The notes under the pieces were generated by a model that was not told the DNA's origin, searched no databases, and worked only from the letters and a program-made list of their open reading frames with translations. Of a stretch of 64,000 nucleotides of DNA, positions 48,267 through 57,688 are shown in pieces. The position numbers were made by a program, and so were the translations under genes. Source of the stretch: Algihabitans sp965233705 (GTDB taxonomy: Bacteria; Pseudomonadota; Alphaproteobacteria; Kiloniellales; DSM-21159); assembly GCA_965233705.1 (NCBI GenBank), contig CBDDTF010000002.1:620001-684000 (forward strand), given 5' to 3'. Numbering within the stretch: position 1 is the first letter of the stretch; each line of letters starts with the position of its first letter.

Positions 48267-48880
48267 GCGTGCAGACCGTCATGACAACGGACAGCGGCGC
48301 CGAGGCCGAGGGCCCGACGCAGGAGGAGATCGAGCGCAAGCTGGCGGCCCTGGCCGACCGCAGCCTGCTGATCGTCGACGACGACGAGCGGCTGTGCAAG
48401 CGCCTGGCGCAGGCCATGGAGCGGCGCGGCTTCGCGGTCGAGACGGCGACCAGCGTGCGCGAGGGCCGGGCGCGGGTGAGCGAGCGTCCGCCGGCCTTCG
48501 CGGTGGTCGACCTGCGGCTCGACGACGGCAGCGGCCTCGACGTGGTGACCCAACTGCACGAGACGCGCGGCGACTCCCGCGTCATCGTGCTGACCGGCTA
48601 CGGCAACATCGCCACCGCCGTGGCCGCGGTGAAGGCGGGCGCCACCGACTACCTGCCCAAGCCGGCCGACGCCGACCAGGTGCTGGCCGCGCTGCTGGCC
48701 GAGGAGGGCGACCTGCCGCCGCCGCCCGAGCACCCCATGTCGGCCGACCGGGTGCGCTGGGAGCACATCCAGCGGGTCTACGAGCAGTGCGACCGCAACG
48801 TCTCGGAGACGGCGCGCCGCCTGCGCATGCACCGCCGCACCCTGCAGCGCATCCTCGCCAAGTACGCGCCGCGTCCCTGA
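48263..48880 (+). CDS. regA: Redox response regulator RegA/PrrA/ActR
   Basis: This 205-residue regulator has a receiver domain (LLIVDDDERL, phospho-acceptor in VVDLRLDDGSG, VLTGYGNIATAV and the KPAD lysine) and the short C-terminal Fis-type helix-turn-helix with the RegA signature MHRRTLQRILAKYAPR. RegA controls respiration, photosynthesis or fixation genes in relatives. The N-terminus is about 30 residues longer than usual. It overlaps regB by 4 bp. Confidence 0.95.
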   Translation: MSVQTVMTTDSGAEAEGPTQEEIERKLAALADRSLLIVDDDERLCKRLAQAMERRGFAVETATSVREGRARVSERPPAFAVVDLRLDDGSGLDVVTQLHETRGDSRVIVLTGYGNIATAVAAVKAGATDYLPKPADADQVLAALLAEEGDLPPPPEHPMSADRVRWEHIQRVYEQCDRNVSETARRLRMHRRTLQRILAKYAPRP

Positions 48881-48959
48881 GCCCGTCCGGGCCCGCCGAC
48901 GGCTCGGCCGCGCCCCGGCGCGGTTCCGGCCCGGCGCGGATTCTGAGAGACTGCCGGCC

Positions 48960-49871
48960 ATGGCCGCTGCCGACCGCGATTGCGACGAGTCGCTCGTCTT
49001 CGACCTGCCCGGCGGGCCGGCGACGCTGGGCGGCGCCGCGCCGCTGCGCGCCGAGCTCGCCTGCTGCCTGCTCGACTGGAGCTGCCGCCCGGCCGGCGCG
49101 GGCGACCCGGCGCCCTGCGGCCGGGCGCGGCCGGATGCCGACGGCTACCGCGTCGCGGCCGGGGTGCTGCCCGAGGGCGTCATGGCGGCGCCCGACCGCT
49201 TGGCGGCGGCCAACATCCTGGCCGGCGTGCTGACCGCGCAGATCCCGGCACGCGATCCCCAGTGGGTGCAGCTTCATGCCGCCGCGGCCACCCTGGACGC
49301 GCGGGGCGTCAGCCTGTTTCTCGGGGCGAGCGGCGCCGGCAAGTCGACCCTGGCGCTTGGCCTGGCGCTGGCGCGCGACCGCACCGCGCCGGCACGCCGG
49401 CCGCGTCTTTTCGCCGACGACCGCCTGAGCCTGCGGCTGACGCCGGACGGCGCCGAGGGGCTGGCCCTGGCGGTGGCCCCGAAGATGCGCCTGCCGCTGC
49501 CGGCGGAGATGCCGGAGCCGGCGCGCGCGCGGCTGGCGCGGCGCACCCTGGCGCGGCGCGACGGTCTGCTGTATCTGGACCTGCCGCCGGCGGAGCTGGC
49601 GCGGCTGGGCGAGCGGGCACCGGTCACCCGCCTGGTTCTGCTGCGGCGCGGCGCGGGGCCCGAGGGGCTGCGCCCGGCCGGCCGGTCGGAGGCTTTGCAG
49701 GCCCTGCTGGAGAGCTGCTTCGCGCCGGGCCTGGGCGCCGGCGAACTGCTGGCCTGGGGCCGGGCGCTGCTGGCCCGCCTGCCGGGACCGCTGCCCTTGG
49801 CCGTGTTGGGCTACCGCGACGCGGCGGCGGCGGCGACCTTTTTGAGAGATCTGCAAGGAGCGGCGGCATGA
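48960..49871 (+). CDS. HprK-like P-loop kinase
   Basis: This 303-residue protein has a P-loop LGASGAGKSTLALGLALA near residue 121 and FADDRLSLRL after it, as in the HPr kinase/phosphorylase-like group that accompanies PqqD proteins. The N-terminal 110 residues are of unknown type. It overlaps the pqqD-like gene by 4 bp, so the two products probably act together. No precursor peptide or sulfotransferase lies next to it. The substrate is unknown. Confidence 0.8.
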   Translation: MAAADRDCDESLVFDLPGGPATLGGAAPLRAELACCLLDWSCRPAGAGDPAPCGRARPDADGYRVAAGVLPEGVMAAPDRLAAANILAGVLTAQIPARDPQWVQLHAAAATLDARGVSLFLGASGAGKSTLALGLALARDRTAPARRPRLFADDRLSLRLTPDGAEGLALAVAPKMRLPLPAEMPEPARARLARRTLARRDGLLYLDLPPAELARLGERAPVTRLVLLRRGAGPEGLRPAGRSEALQALLESCFAPGLGAGELLAWGRALLARLPGPLPLAVLGYRDAAAAATFLRDLQGAAA

Positions 49872-50209
49872 CCGCGAACCCCGGGGCGCCAAACCCCCAG
49901 ACACCTGATCCCGAGACACCTAACCCCCAGACGCCATCCCCCCAGACCCGGCTCAGCCGCAATCCGGCCGTCAGCGTCACCGACGTGGAGGGCGAGTTCT
50001 TCCTGGTCGAGCCGACGCGCAACGAGATCTACTACCTGGACGCGGTGACCAGCGGCATCTGGCGGCTGCTGGAGCAGCCGACCGACCGGGCCGAGGTCTT
50101 CGAGACCCTGGCCGTGGCCTTTCCCGAGGAGCCGCCGGAGCAGATCGCCGAGGACAGCGCCCGGGTGATCGAGGAGATGCTGGCCGCCGGCCTGATCCGC
50201 GAGGCCTGA
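49868..50209 (+). CDS. PqqD-family RiPP recognition element protein
   Basis: This 113-residue protein contains the PqqD fold from residue about 30: VEGEFFLVEPTRNEIYYLDA, GIWRLLEQP, and the C-terminal helices with AEDSARVIEEMLAAGLI. PqqD-like proteins bind leader peptides. The first 28 residues are a proline/threonine repeat (NPQTP, DPETP, NPQTP, SPQT). The ATG overlaps the kinase stop (ATGA). No pqqA or pqqE is present, so it is not part of a PQQ operon. Confidence 0.88.
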   Translation: MTANPGAPNPQTPDPETPNPQTPSPQTRLSRNPAVSVTDVEGEFFLVEPTRNEIYYLDAVTSGIWRLLEQPTDRAEVFETLAVAFPEEPPEQIAEDSARVIEEMLAAGLIREA

Positions 50210-50268
50210 TCCGCGAAGTCCGATCGGCGAAGTCGGATTGGCGAAGTCCGCCTCGGTGCGCGGCGGCT

Positions 50269-51015
50269 TCAATCCTCGACCCAGCGCCGCAGCAGTTGCC
50301 CGCTGACCTTGTCGAGCCGGTCCAGCAGGGCGCGCCCGTCCAGCCCCCGCCCGTCCAGCCCCCGCCCGTCCAGCCCCTGCCCGTCCAGCCCCTGCCCGTC
50401 CAACCCCTGCCCGTCCCGCCTGGCGGCGAGCAGGGCGGCGGCGCGCTGGCGGGCCAGGGCCAGGTCGAACAGCACCTCGCGCGCCTGGGGGTCGCGCACC
50501 TGCGAGCGCACCCAGCCGACGGCCGCGCAGCGCGTGCCGGCGCGCACCTCGGCGACGCGGTGCAGGCTGTCGGAGGGGTAGAGCACCAGATCGCCGGCCT
50601 TGAGCTTGACCAGGCGCTCGCCGGCCGGCTCCTCGACCACCAGCTCGCCGCCCTCGTAGCTCTGGGGGTCGTTGAGGAAAAGGGTGAAGGACAGGTCGGT
50701 GCGCTGCCCGTCCATCACCGCGTCGTCGACGTGCAGGCCGTAGGCCATGCCGGGCTGGTAGCGCGACAGCAGCAGGCGCACCAGCGCCTTGGGCCGGGCG
50801 GCGGCGCGGAAGAGGTCGTGGTCCAGCAGCCGCCGCTCGATCAGCTTGAGCACCTGGTCGCGCAGCGGGCCGCGGCCGGCCTGCTCGTTGCGCTTGACCG
50901 CGCGGGCGTGCGCGCCGGCCGTCTTGCGGCCGTCCTCGAAGGCCGCCCCGGCGAAGACCCGCTGCGCCAGGCGCAGCTCCTCGGGGCCCAGGACCTCGGC
51001 GATCTGTAGGAACAT
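50269..51015 (-). CDS. Fe(II)/2-oxoglutarate-dependent PKHD-type dioxygenase (PiuC/YbiX family)
   Basis: This 248-residue protein has the PKHD core: YGLHVDDAVMDG (H and D metal ligands, near 94-96), EGGELVVEEP, and LYPSDSLHRVAEV with the distal histidine. PiuC proteins are linked with iron uptake. The C-terminal 50 residues hold six pentapeptide repeats (DGQGL x3, DGRGL x3) from a 15-bp DNA repeat (50335-50424), an unusual tail. It is divergent from an exported protein, with a Fur-box-like palindrome between. Confidence 0.9.
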   Translation of the reverse strand: MFLQIAEVLGPEELRLAQRVFAGAAFEDGRKTAGAHARAVKRNEQAGRGPLRDQVLKLIERRLLDHDLFRAAARPKALVRLLLSRYQPGMAYGLHVDDAVMDGQRTDLSFTLFLNDPQSYEGGELVVEEPAGERLVKLKAGDLVLYPSDSLHRVAEVRAGTRCAAVGWVRSQVRDPQAREVLFDLALARQRAAALLAARRDGQGLDGQGLDGQGLDGRGLDGRGLDGRALLDRLDKVSGQLLRRWVED

Positions 51016-51059
51016 CTCGGGGGCGCCTCCCTTCCGGCTGCTTTCGCGCCGCCATCATA

Positions 51060-51080
51060 TGCGAATGAAAATCACTTGCA
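51060..51080 (+). promoter_or_regulatory. Fur-box-like palindrome between piuC-type and exported genes
   Basis: The 21-bp palindrome from TGCGAATGAAAATCAC to GCA pairs 8 of 10 arm positions. It matches 13 of 19 bases of the classical Fur consensus over 51061-51079. It lies 45 bp from the dioxygenase start and 117 bp from the exported gene, so it could control both. Confidence 0.55.
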
Positions 51081-51196
51081 ACAACGAGGCCGGCTCGCTT
51101 AGCGTCGAACGTCTCGCCGCCGCGCGCCACGCCTGCGCACACCGGTCGCGCGCGGACAAGGCGCCGCCAACCCGCCACGCAAGCAGGGAGCCCCCG

Positions 51197-52090
51197 ATGC
51201 AGTACCGCAGCAAGCTCTGGACCAGCCTCAGCGCCATCGCCCTGGCCGCCGGCACCGCCGGGCCCGCGACCGCCGATTCGCCCGCAGGTTCGGGCGGCGG
51301 CAGTGGCGCCACGACGCCCGAACGTCAGGCCGATGCCGGCCCGCCGACGGCGATCGCGCCGCTCGCCCTCCAGCTCGCCGAGGGCGGCGAAGCCGGGGAA
51401 GGTGGCGAAGCCGGGGAAGGCGGCGAGGGCGGCTTCGACCCCCGCGCCGCGGCCGAGGACCCGGCCGTCTTCCTCGCCGCGCTGGACGTGATCCGGGCCC
51501 ACTACCTGGCTGGCATCGCCATGCTGGAGCGCGACGTCGCGGGCGGCCGCGAGGCGGCCGGCGAGATGTTCGCCCACCCCATCTCCGAGGTCTATGTCGA
51601 CCTGGAGCCGACCTTCCGCCAGCGCGGCGTCGCCCCCTTCCTCGACGCCATGTCCGCCGCCACCGACCAGGCCTTCGCCGACGCCACCGACGCCGAGGTG
51701 ATCGCCGCCGCCGAGCGGGTGCTGGCCGCGCTCGACGCCGCCGAGGAGAAGGCGCCGGACAGCGCCGCCGCGCCGTTGGCGGTCGAGCTGGGCGTGCTCA
51801 GCGAGATGATCGAGCGGGCCGCCCTGCAGTACCGCGCGGCGCTGGCCGAGGGCGCCACCGACGAGGCCTGGCTGGACGGCTTCGGCCTCGCCGGCACCGC
51901 CGGCCAGCGGGCCGAGCGGCTGCTGCCGGAGCTGCGCGCCCAGGCGCCCGAGGCGGCCGAGCGTGTGGCCCAGGCCGTGGCGCTGCTGCGCGAGGCCTAT
52001 GTCGCGCCGACGCCGCCGGGCGCGGCGCCGGTCGGCACCGGCCGGCTGCTCGCGGCCAGCTCCCGCGTCAAGCTGAAGGCCGGGATCTAG
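51197..52090 (+). CDS. Exported helical protein of unknown function, probably iron-regulated
   Basis: This 297-residue protein has a signal peptide (SLSAIALAAGTAGPATA) and then a low-complexity stretch with two 18-bp copies encoding GGEAGE. The remainder (about residue 85 onward) is mostly helical: IRAHYLAGIAMLERDVAGG, FAHPISEVYVDLEPTFRQRG and LLREAYVAPTPPGA. I do not recognise the family. Position next to a Fur-like site and a PiuC gene suggests a role in iron acquisition or storage in the periplasm. Confidence 0.75.
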   Translation: MQYRSKLWTSLSAIALAAGTAGPATADSPAGSGGGSGATTPERQADAGPPTAIAPLALQLAEGGEAGEGGEAGEGGEGGFDPRAAAEDPAVFLAALDVIRAHYLAGIAMLERDVAGGREAAGEMFAHPISEVYVDLEPTFRQRGVAPFLDAMSAATDQAFADATDAEVIAAAERVLAALDAAEEKAPDSAAAPLAVELGVLSEMIERAALQYRAALAEGATDEAWLDGFGLAGTAGQRAERLLPELRAQAPEAAERVAQAVALLREAYVAPTPPGAAPVGTGRLLAASSRVKLKAGI

Positions 52091-52103
52091 CGGGAGAGGG
52101 GCC

Positions 52104-52640
52104 ATGCCGCGTGACGGGCTGATCCGCTGTAGCGAGTCGCCGCCGACCTCCGTCGCCGAGCTGGCGGCCGGCGAGCGCCTGCTGCTCTGGGCCTACCGGC
52201 TCTGGTTGGAGGGGCTGATCGGCCGCGCGCCGGCCCGTCACGAGCGGGTCTGGCGCGGCCTGTCGCGCGAGCTGGGCCCGGCCCGCGCCCGCCGTCTGCT
52301 CACCGCGCTGTCGCGGCTGATCTACCGCTGCGTCCAGGCGGCGGCCGGCGAGATCGCCTTCAACCCGAGCTGCTGCCGCCGGGTCGGCGCCGACGAGCAC
52401 CGCCTGCTCGGCCTGGTGGCCGCGGCCGGGCGGGCGCCCCGGACCCTGGCCGAGGCGCGCGCCGCGGGGCTGTTGCGCGGCGGCCGCGGCGGCGAGCTGG
52501 TGGCGCCGGCCGCCGAGATCGCCGCGGTGCTGGAGGAGGCCGGCTACGGCCTGCCGTCGCGCCCGGTCGACGCGCGCAGCGACGCGATCCTGCGCGCCGC
52601 CGAGGCCCTGCCCCTGCTCGACCGTCGCCTGCCGAACTGA
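52104..52640 (+). CDS. Conserved-looking hypothetical protein
   Basis: This 178-residue protein starts 13 bp after the exported gene and is probably co-transcribed. It has a helix-rich segment (LLLWAYRLWLEGLIGR, then LTALSRLIYRCVQAAAG) and cysteines in SCCRR (about residue 90). No signal peptide or known domain is visible. The function is unknown; linkage suggests the same pathway as the exported protein. Confidence 0.7.
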   Translation: MPRDGLIRCSESPPTSVAELAAGERLLLWAYRLWLEGLIGRAPARHERVWRGLSRELGPARARRLLTALSRLIYRCVQAAAGEIAFNPSCCRRVGADEHRLLGLVAAAGRAPRTLAEARAAGLLRGGRGGELVAPAAEIAAVLEEAGYGLPSRPVDARSDAILRAAEALPLLDRRLPN

Positions 52641-52686
52641 GCGGCGGGCGCGGCCGGCGTCCCGCCGCCGCCGCGAGGCCCCGCGC

Positions 52687-53616
52687 TCAATAGCCCCGGC
52701 CGAGGTCGACCAGGCCGGGCGGGGTGCCGCCGGCCTCCAGCGTGGCGATGGCCTTGGCCACGGCGACGGCGGCCGTCTCGGGAATGGTCATCGAGGCGAT
52801 GTGCGGGGTGACCACCACGCGCGGATGGCTCCAGAAGGGCGAGTCCGCCGGCAGCGGCTCGCTGCGGAAGACGTCGAGCGTGGCGGAGTCGAGCCGGCCG
52901 GACTCGAGCGCCGCCAGCAGGTCGGCCTCGACCAGATGCTCGCCGCGGCCGACGTTGATCACCGAGGCACCCTCGGGAAGCTGGGCAAAAAGCTCGGCGT
53001 TGAGCAGCGACTCGGTCGCCTCGGTCAGCGGCAGCAGGCAGATCAGGATGTCGGTGCGCGCCAGGAAGGCCGACAGCTCCGCGGCCCCGGCGAAGCAGCG
53101 CACCCCCTCCAGCGCGCGGCGCGTACGCGACCAGCCGGCCACGTCGAAGCGCAGGTGGGCCAGGTGCGTGGCGGCGTCGGCGCCCAGCTCGCCCAGGCCC
53201 ATGACGCCGACCCGGCGCTGCCAGGGCGCGACCGGCGGCTTCTCTTCCCACAGCTTGCGCGCCTGCTGGTCGCGGTAGTCCAGCATGCGGCGGTGATGGA
53301 ACAGGGTCTGCATCACCACGAACTCGGTCATGCCGGCGGTCAACCCCGGCTCGACCATGCGCACCAGCGGCAGGTGGCGCGGCAGATCGGGATCGCGGGT
53401 CAGGTGGTCGATGCCGGCGCCGATCGAGAGGACCGCCTTGAGGTTGGGCAGGCTGGCGAGAAACCCGGCCGGCGGCTTCCAGGCCAGCACGTAGTCGATC
53501 TCGGCCGGGTCGCCGAGGTCGGGCCAGACGCGGATGTCATGGTCGGGAAGGGCCTTGCGCAGTGCGGGGACCCAGGTGGCCGGGCGGTCGAGATCCGATT
53601 GGAAAAGCAGAGCCAT
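52687..53616 (-). CDS. D-2-hydroxyacid dehydrogenase, glyoxylate/hydroxypyruvate reductase A type
   Basis: This 309-residue protein has an NAD(P) Rossmann site VGVMGLGELGADAA (near 137) and the catalytic residues in VINVGRGEHLVE (Arg) and HPRVVVTPHIAS (His), with a glutamate in FRSEPLP. It resembles GhrA, reducing glyoxylate and hydroxypyruvate. It is 10 bp after yejF on the same strand, so it may be co-transcribed with the transporter. Confidence 0.9.
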   Translation of the reverse strand: MALLFQSDLDRPATWVPALRKALPDHDIRVWPDLGDPAEIDYVLAWKPPAGFLASLPNLKAVLSIGAGIDHLTRDPDLPRHLPLVRMVEPGLTAGMTEFVVMQTLFHHRRMLDYRDQQARKLWEEKPPVAPWQRRVGVMGLGELGADAATHLAHLRFDVAGWSRTRRALEGVRCFAGAAELSAFLARTDILICLLPLTEATESLLNAELFAQLPEGASVINVGRGEHLVEADLLAALESGRLDSATLDVFRSEPLPADSPFWSHPRVVVTPHIASMTIPETAAVAVAKAIATLEAGGTPPGLVDLGRGY

Positions 53617-53626
53617 AGCTCCGCTT

Positions 53627-55390
<1,764 letters not shown>

Positions 55391-55400
55391 GCGGGCCCTC

Positions 55401-56561
55401 CTACTCGGCGCCGGCGGGTTGCGGTTTGGGCTGGCTCACGGGGGCGCTCTCCTCCGGCGGCGGCGCGCTGCCGGCCCAGATCTTGCGCGGGTCGAAGGCG
55501 TCGCGCACCGCCTCGCCAATGAAGATCAGCAGGCTGAGCAGCAGCGCGATGGTGAAGAAGCCGGTCAGGCCCAGCCAGGGGGCGTTGAGGTTGGCCTTGC
55601 CCTGGGCCAGCACCTCGCCCAGCGAGGCGGAGCCCGGCGGCAGGCCGATGCCCAGGAAGTCGAGCGAGGTCAGCACCGTGACCGAGGCGGCCAGGGCGAA
55701 GGGCAGCATGGTCAGGGTCGCCACCATGGCGTTGGGCAGCACGTGGCGGAACATCACCACCCGGTCCGGCGCACCCAGCGCGCGGCTGGCGCGCACGTAG
55801 TCGAAGTTGCGCGCGCGCAGGAACTCCGCGCGCACCACCCCGACGAAGCCGATCCAGGCGAACAGCAGCAGCACCACCAGCAGCCACCAGAAGTTCGGCT
55901 CCACCAGGCTGGCCATGATGATCAGGATGTAGAGCTGCGGCATCGACGACCAGATCTCGATCAGCCGCTGGCCGAGCAGGTCGGTGAGGCCGCCGTAGAA
56001 GCCCTGCAGGGCGCCCAGCGAGACGCCGATCAGCGCCGAGACCAGGGTGACGGTGAAGCCGAACAGCACGGAGATGCGGAAGCCGTAGATCACCCGCGCC
56101 ACCACGTCGCGGGCCTGGTCGTCGGTGCCCAGCCAGTGTTCGGCCGAGGGCGGCGAGGGCGCCGGCTCCGGCAGGTTCCAGGCGACGGTCTGATGGTCGT
56201 AGGGGATCAGCGGCCAGAGCATCCAGCCCTTCTCGTCGATCAGCGCCTGCACCGCCGGGTCGGTGTAGTCGGCCTCGGTCGGCAGCACGCCGCCGAAGGC
56301 GGTCTCGGGGTAGCGCTCGAAGATCGGGCTGTGCAGGCCGCCGTCGTACCAGACCAGCAGGGGGCGGTCGTTGGCGACCAGCTCGGCGAAGAGGGCGACC
56401 AGGAACAGCGCCAGGAAGATCCACAGCGACCAGACGCCCCGGCGGTTGCTCTTGAAGCTCTCGATGCGGCGGCGGTCGAGCGGCGAGACGGGAATCCCGA
56501 GCACGCGGTCGCGCGGCCGGGGATCGGTCGGCCGGTGCGTGCTCTGCTGGACCAGCGTCAT
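55401..56561 (-). CDS. yejE: Peptide ABC transporter permease YejE
   Basis: This 386-residue inner-membrane permease has the binding-protein-dependent transport signature around ASRALGAPDRVVMFRHVLPN and about five helices (for example LWIFLALFLVALFAELVAND). It carries a long periplasmic loop after the first helix. It pairs with YejB 4 bp upstream. Confidence 0.95.
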   Translation of the reverse strand: MTLVQQSTHRPTDPRPRDRVLGIPVSPLDRRRIESFKSNRRGVWSLWIFLALFLVALFAELVANDRPLLVWYDGGLHSPIFERYPETAFGGVLPTEADYTDPAVQALIDEKGWMLWPLIPYDHQTVAWNLPEPAPSPPSAEHWLGTDDQARDVVARVIYGFRISVLFGFTVTLVSALIGVSLGALQGFYGGLTDLLGQRLIEIWSSMPQLYILIIMASLVEPNFWWLLVVLLLFAWIGFVGVVRAEFLRARNFDYVRASRALGAPDRVVMFRHVLPNAMVATLTMLPFALAASVTVLTSLDFLGIGLPPGSASLGEVLAQGKANLNAPWLGLTGFFTIALLLSLLIFIGEAVRDAFDPRKIWAGSAPPPEESAPVSQPKPQPAGAE

Positions 56562-56565
56562 GGGC

Positions 56566-57672
56566 TCAGGCCTCCCGGCTCTCGAAGTCGATGCGCGGGT
56601 CGATCAGGGTGTAGGTCAGGTCAGTGATCAGGCCGACCAGCAGCCCCAGCAGGGTGAAGAAGAAGAGCGTGCCCAGCACGATCGGGTAGTCGCGGTTGAA
56701 GGCCGCCTCGAAGCCGAGCAGGCCGAGCCCGTCGAGGGAGAAGATCGTCTCGATCAGCACGGCGCCGGTGAACAGCATGCCGATCAGCGCGCCGGGGAAG
56801 CCGGAGACGACGATCAGCATGGCGTTGCGGAAGACGTGGCCGTAGAGCACGCGGCGCTCCTCCAGCCCCTTGGCGCGCGCCGTGACCACATACTGCTGGT
56901 TGATCTGATCCAGGAAGGAGTTCTTGGTCAGCATGGTCAGCGCGGCGAAGCCGCCGATCGCCATGGACAGGGTCGGCAGCACCATGTGCCAGGCATAGTC
57001 GAGGATCTTCTCGCCGAGCGGCAGCTCGGCCCAGTTGTCGGAGACGATGCCGCGCAGCGGGAAGATCGAGAAGTATTCGCCGCCGGCGAAGACGATCAGC
57101 AGGAAGACGGCGAAGAGGAAGCCGGGGATGGCGGTGGCGACCACCACCACGCCGGAGGTCCAGACGTCGAAGCGGCTGCCGTCGCGTACCGCCTTGGCGA
57201 TGCCCAGCGGGATGGAGACCAGGTAGATCAGCAGGGTCGACCAGACGCCGAGCGAGATCGACACCGGCATCTTGTCGAGGATGATGTCGACCACCGGCTC
57301 GTCGCGGAAGAAGGACTCGCCGAAGTCGAACACCAGGTAGTTGCCGACCGTCATTAGGAAGCGTTCGTGCAGCGGCTTGTCGAAGCCGAACTGGCGCTCC
57401 AGCTCGCGGATGAACTCCTCGTCAAGTCCCTGGGCGCCGCGGTAGCCGGATTCGCCGCCGCCGCCCTCGCCGGCGCCCGCCGGCAGGCTGACCTCGCCGC
57501 TCTGGCCGCGGGTGACCCGCTCGGTGATGCCCGGGCCGGTTTCGGTCAACTGGGCGATGACCTGCTCCACCGGGCCGCCGGGCAGGAACTGCAGCACCGT
57601 GAAGTTGATCAGCAGGATCACGAACAGCGTCGGCACGATCAGCAGCAGGCGGCGGATGATGTAGGCGGTCAT
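56566..57672 (-). CDS. yejB: Peptide ABC transporter permease YejB
   Basis: This 368-residue permease opens with a membrane helix (LLLIVPTLFVILLINFTVLQ). It carries the DppB/OppB-type transport signature near TARAKGLEERRVLYGHVFRN, with six helices in all. A glycine-rich insertion (GAGEGGGGESG, about 67-77) lies in the first periplasmic loop. It starts 16 bp after yejA. Confidence 0.95.
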   Translation of the reverse strand: MTAYIIRRLLLIVPTLFVILLINFTVLQFLPGGPVEQVIAQLTETGPGITERVTRGQSGEVSLPAGAGEGGGGESGYRGAQGLDEEFIRELERQFGFDKPLHERFLMTVGNYLVFDFGESFFRDEPVVDIILDKMPVSISLGVWSTLLIYLVSIPLGIAKAVRDGSRFDVWTSGVVVVATAIPGFLFAVFLLIVFAGGEYFSIFPLRGIVSDNWAELPLGEKILDYAWHMVLPTLSMAIGGFAALTMLTKNSFLDQINQQYVVTARAKGLEERRVLYGHVFRNAMLIVVSGFPGALIGMLFTGAVLIETIFSLDGLGLLGFEAAFNRDYPIVLGTLFFFTLLGLLVGLITDLTYTLIDPRIDFESREA

Positions 57673-57688
57673 GGCGGCTCCCCCTGGC

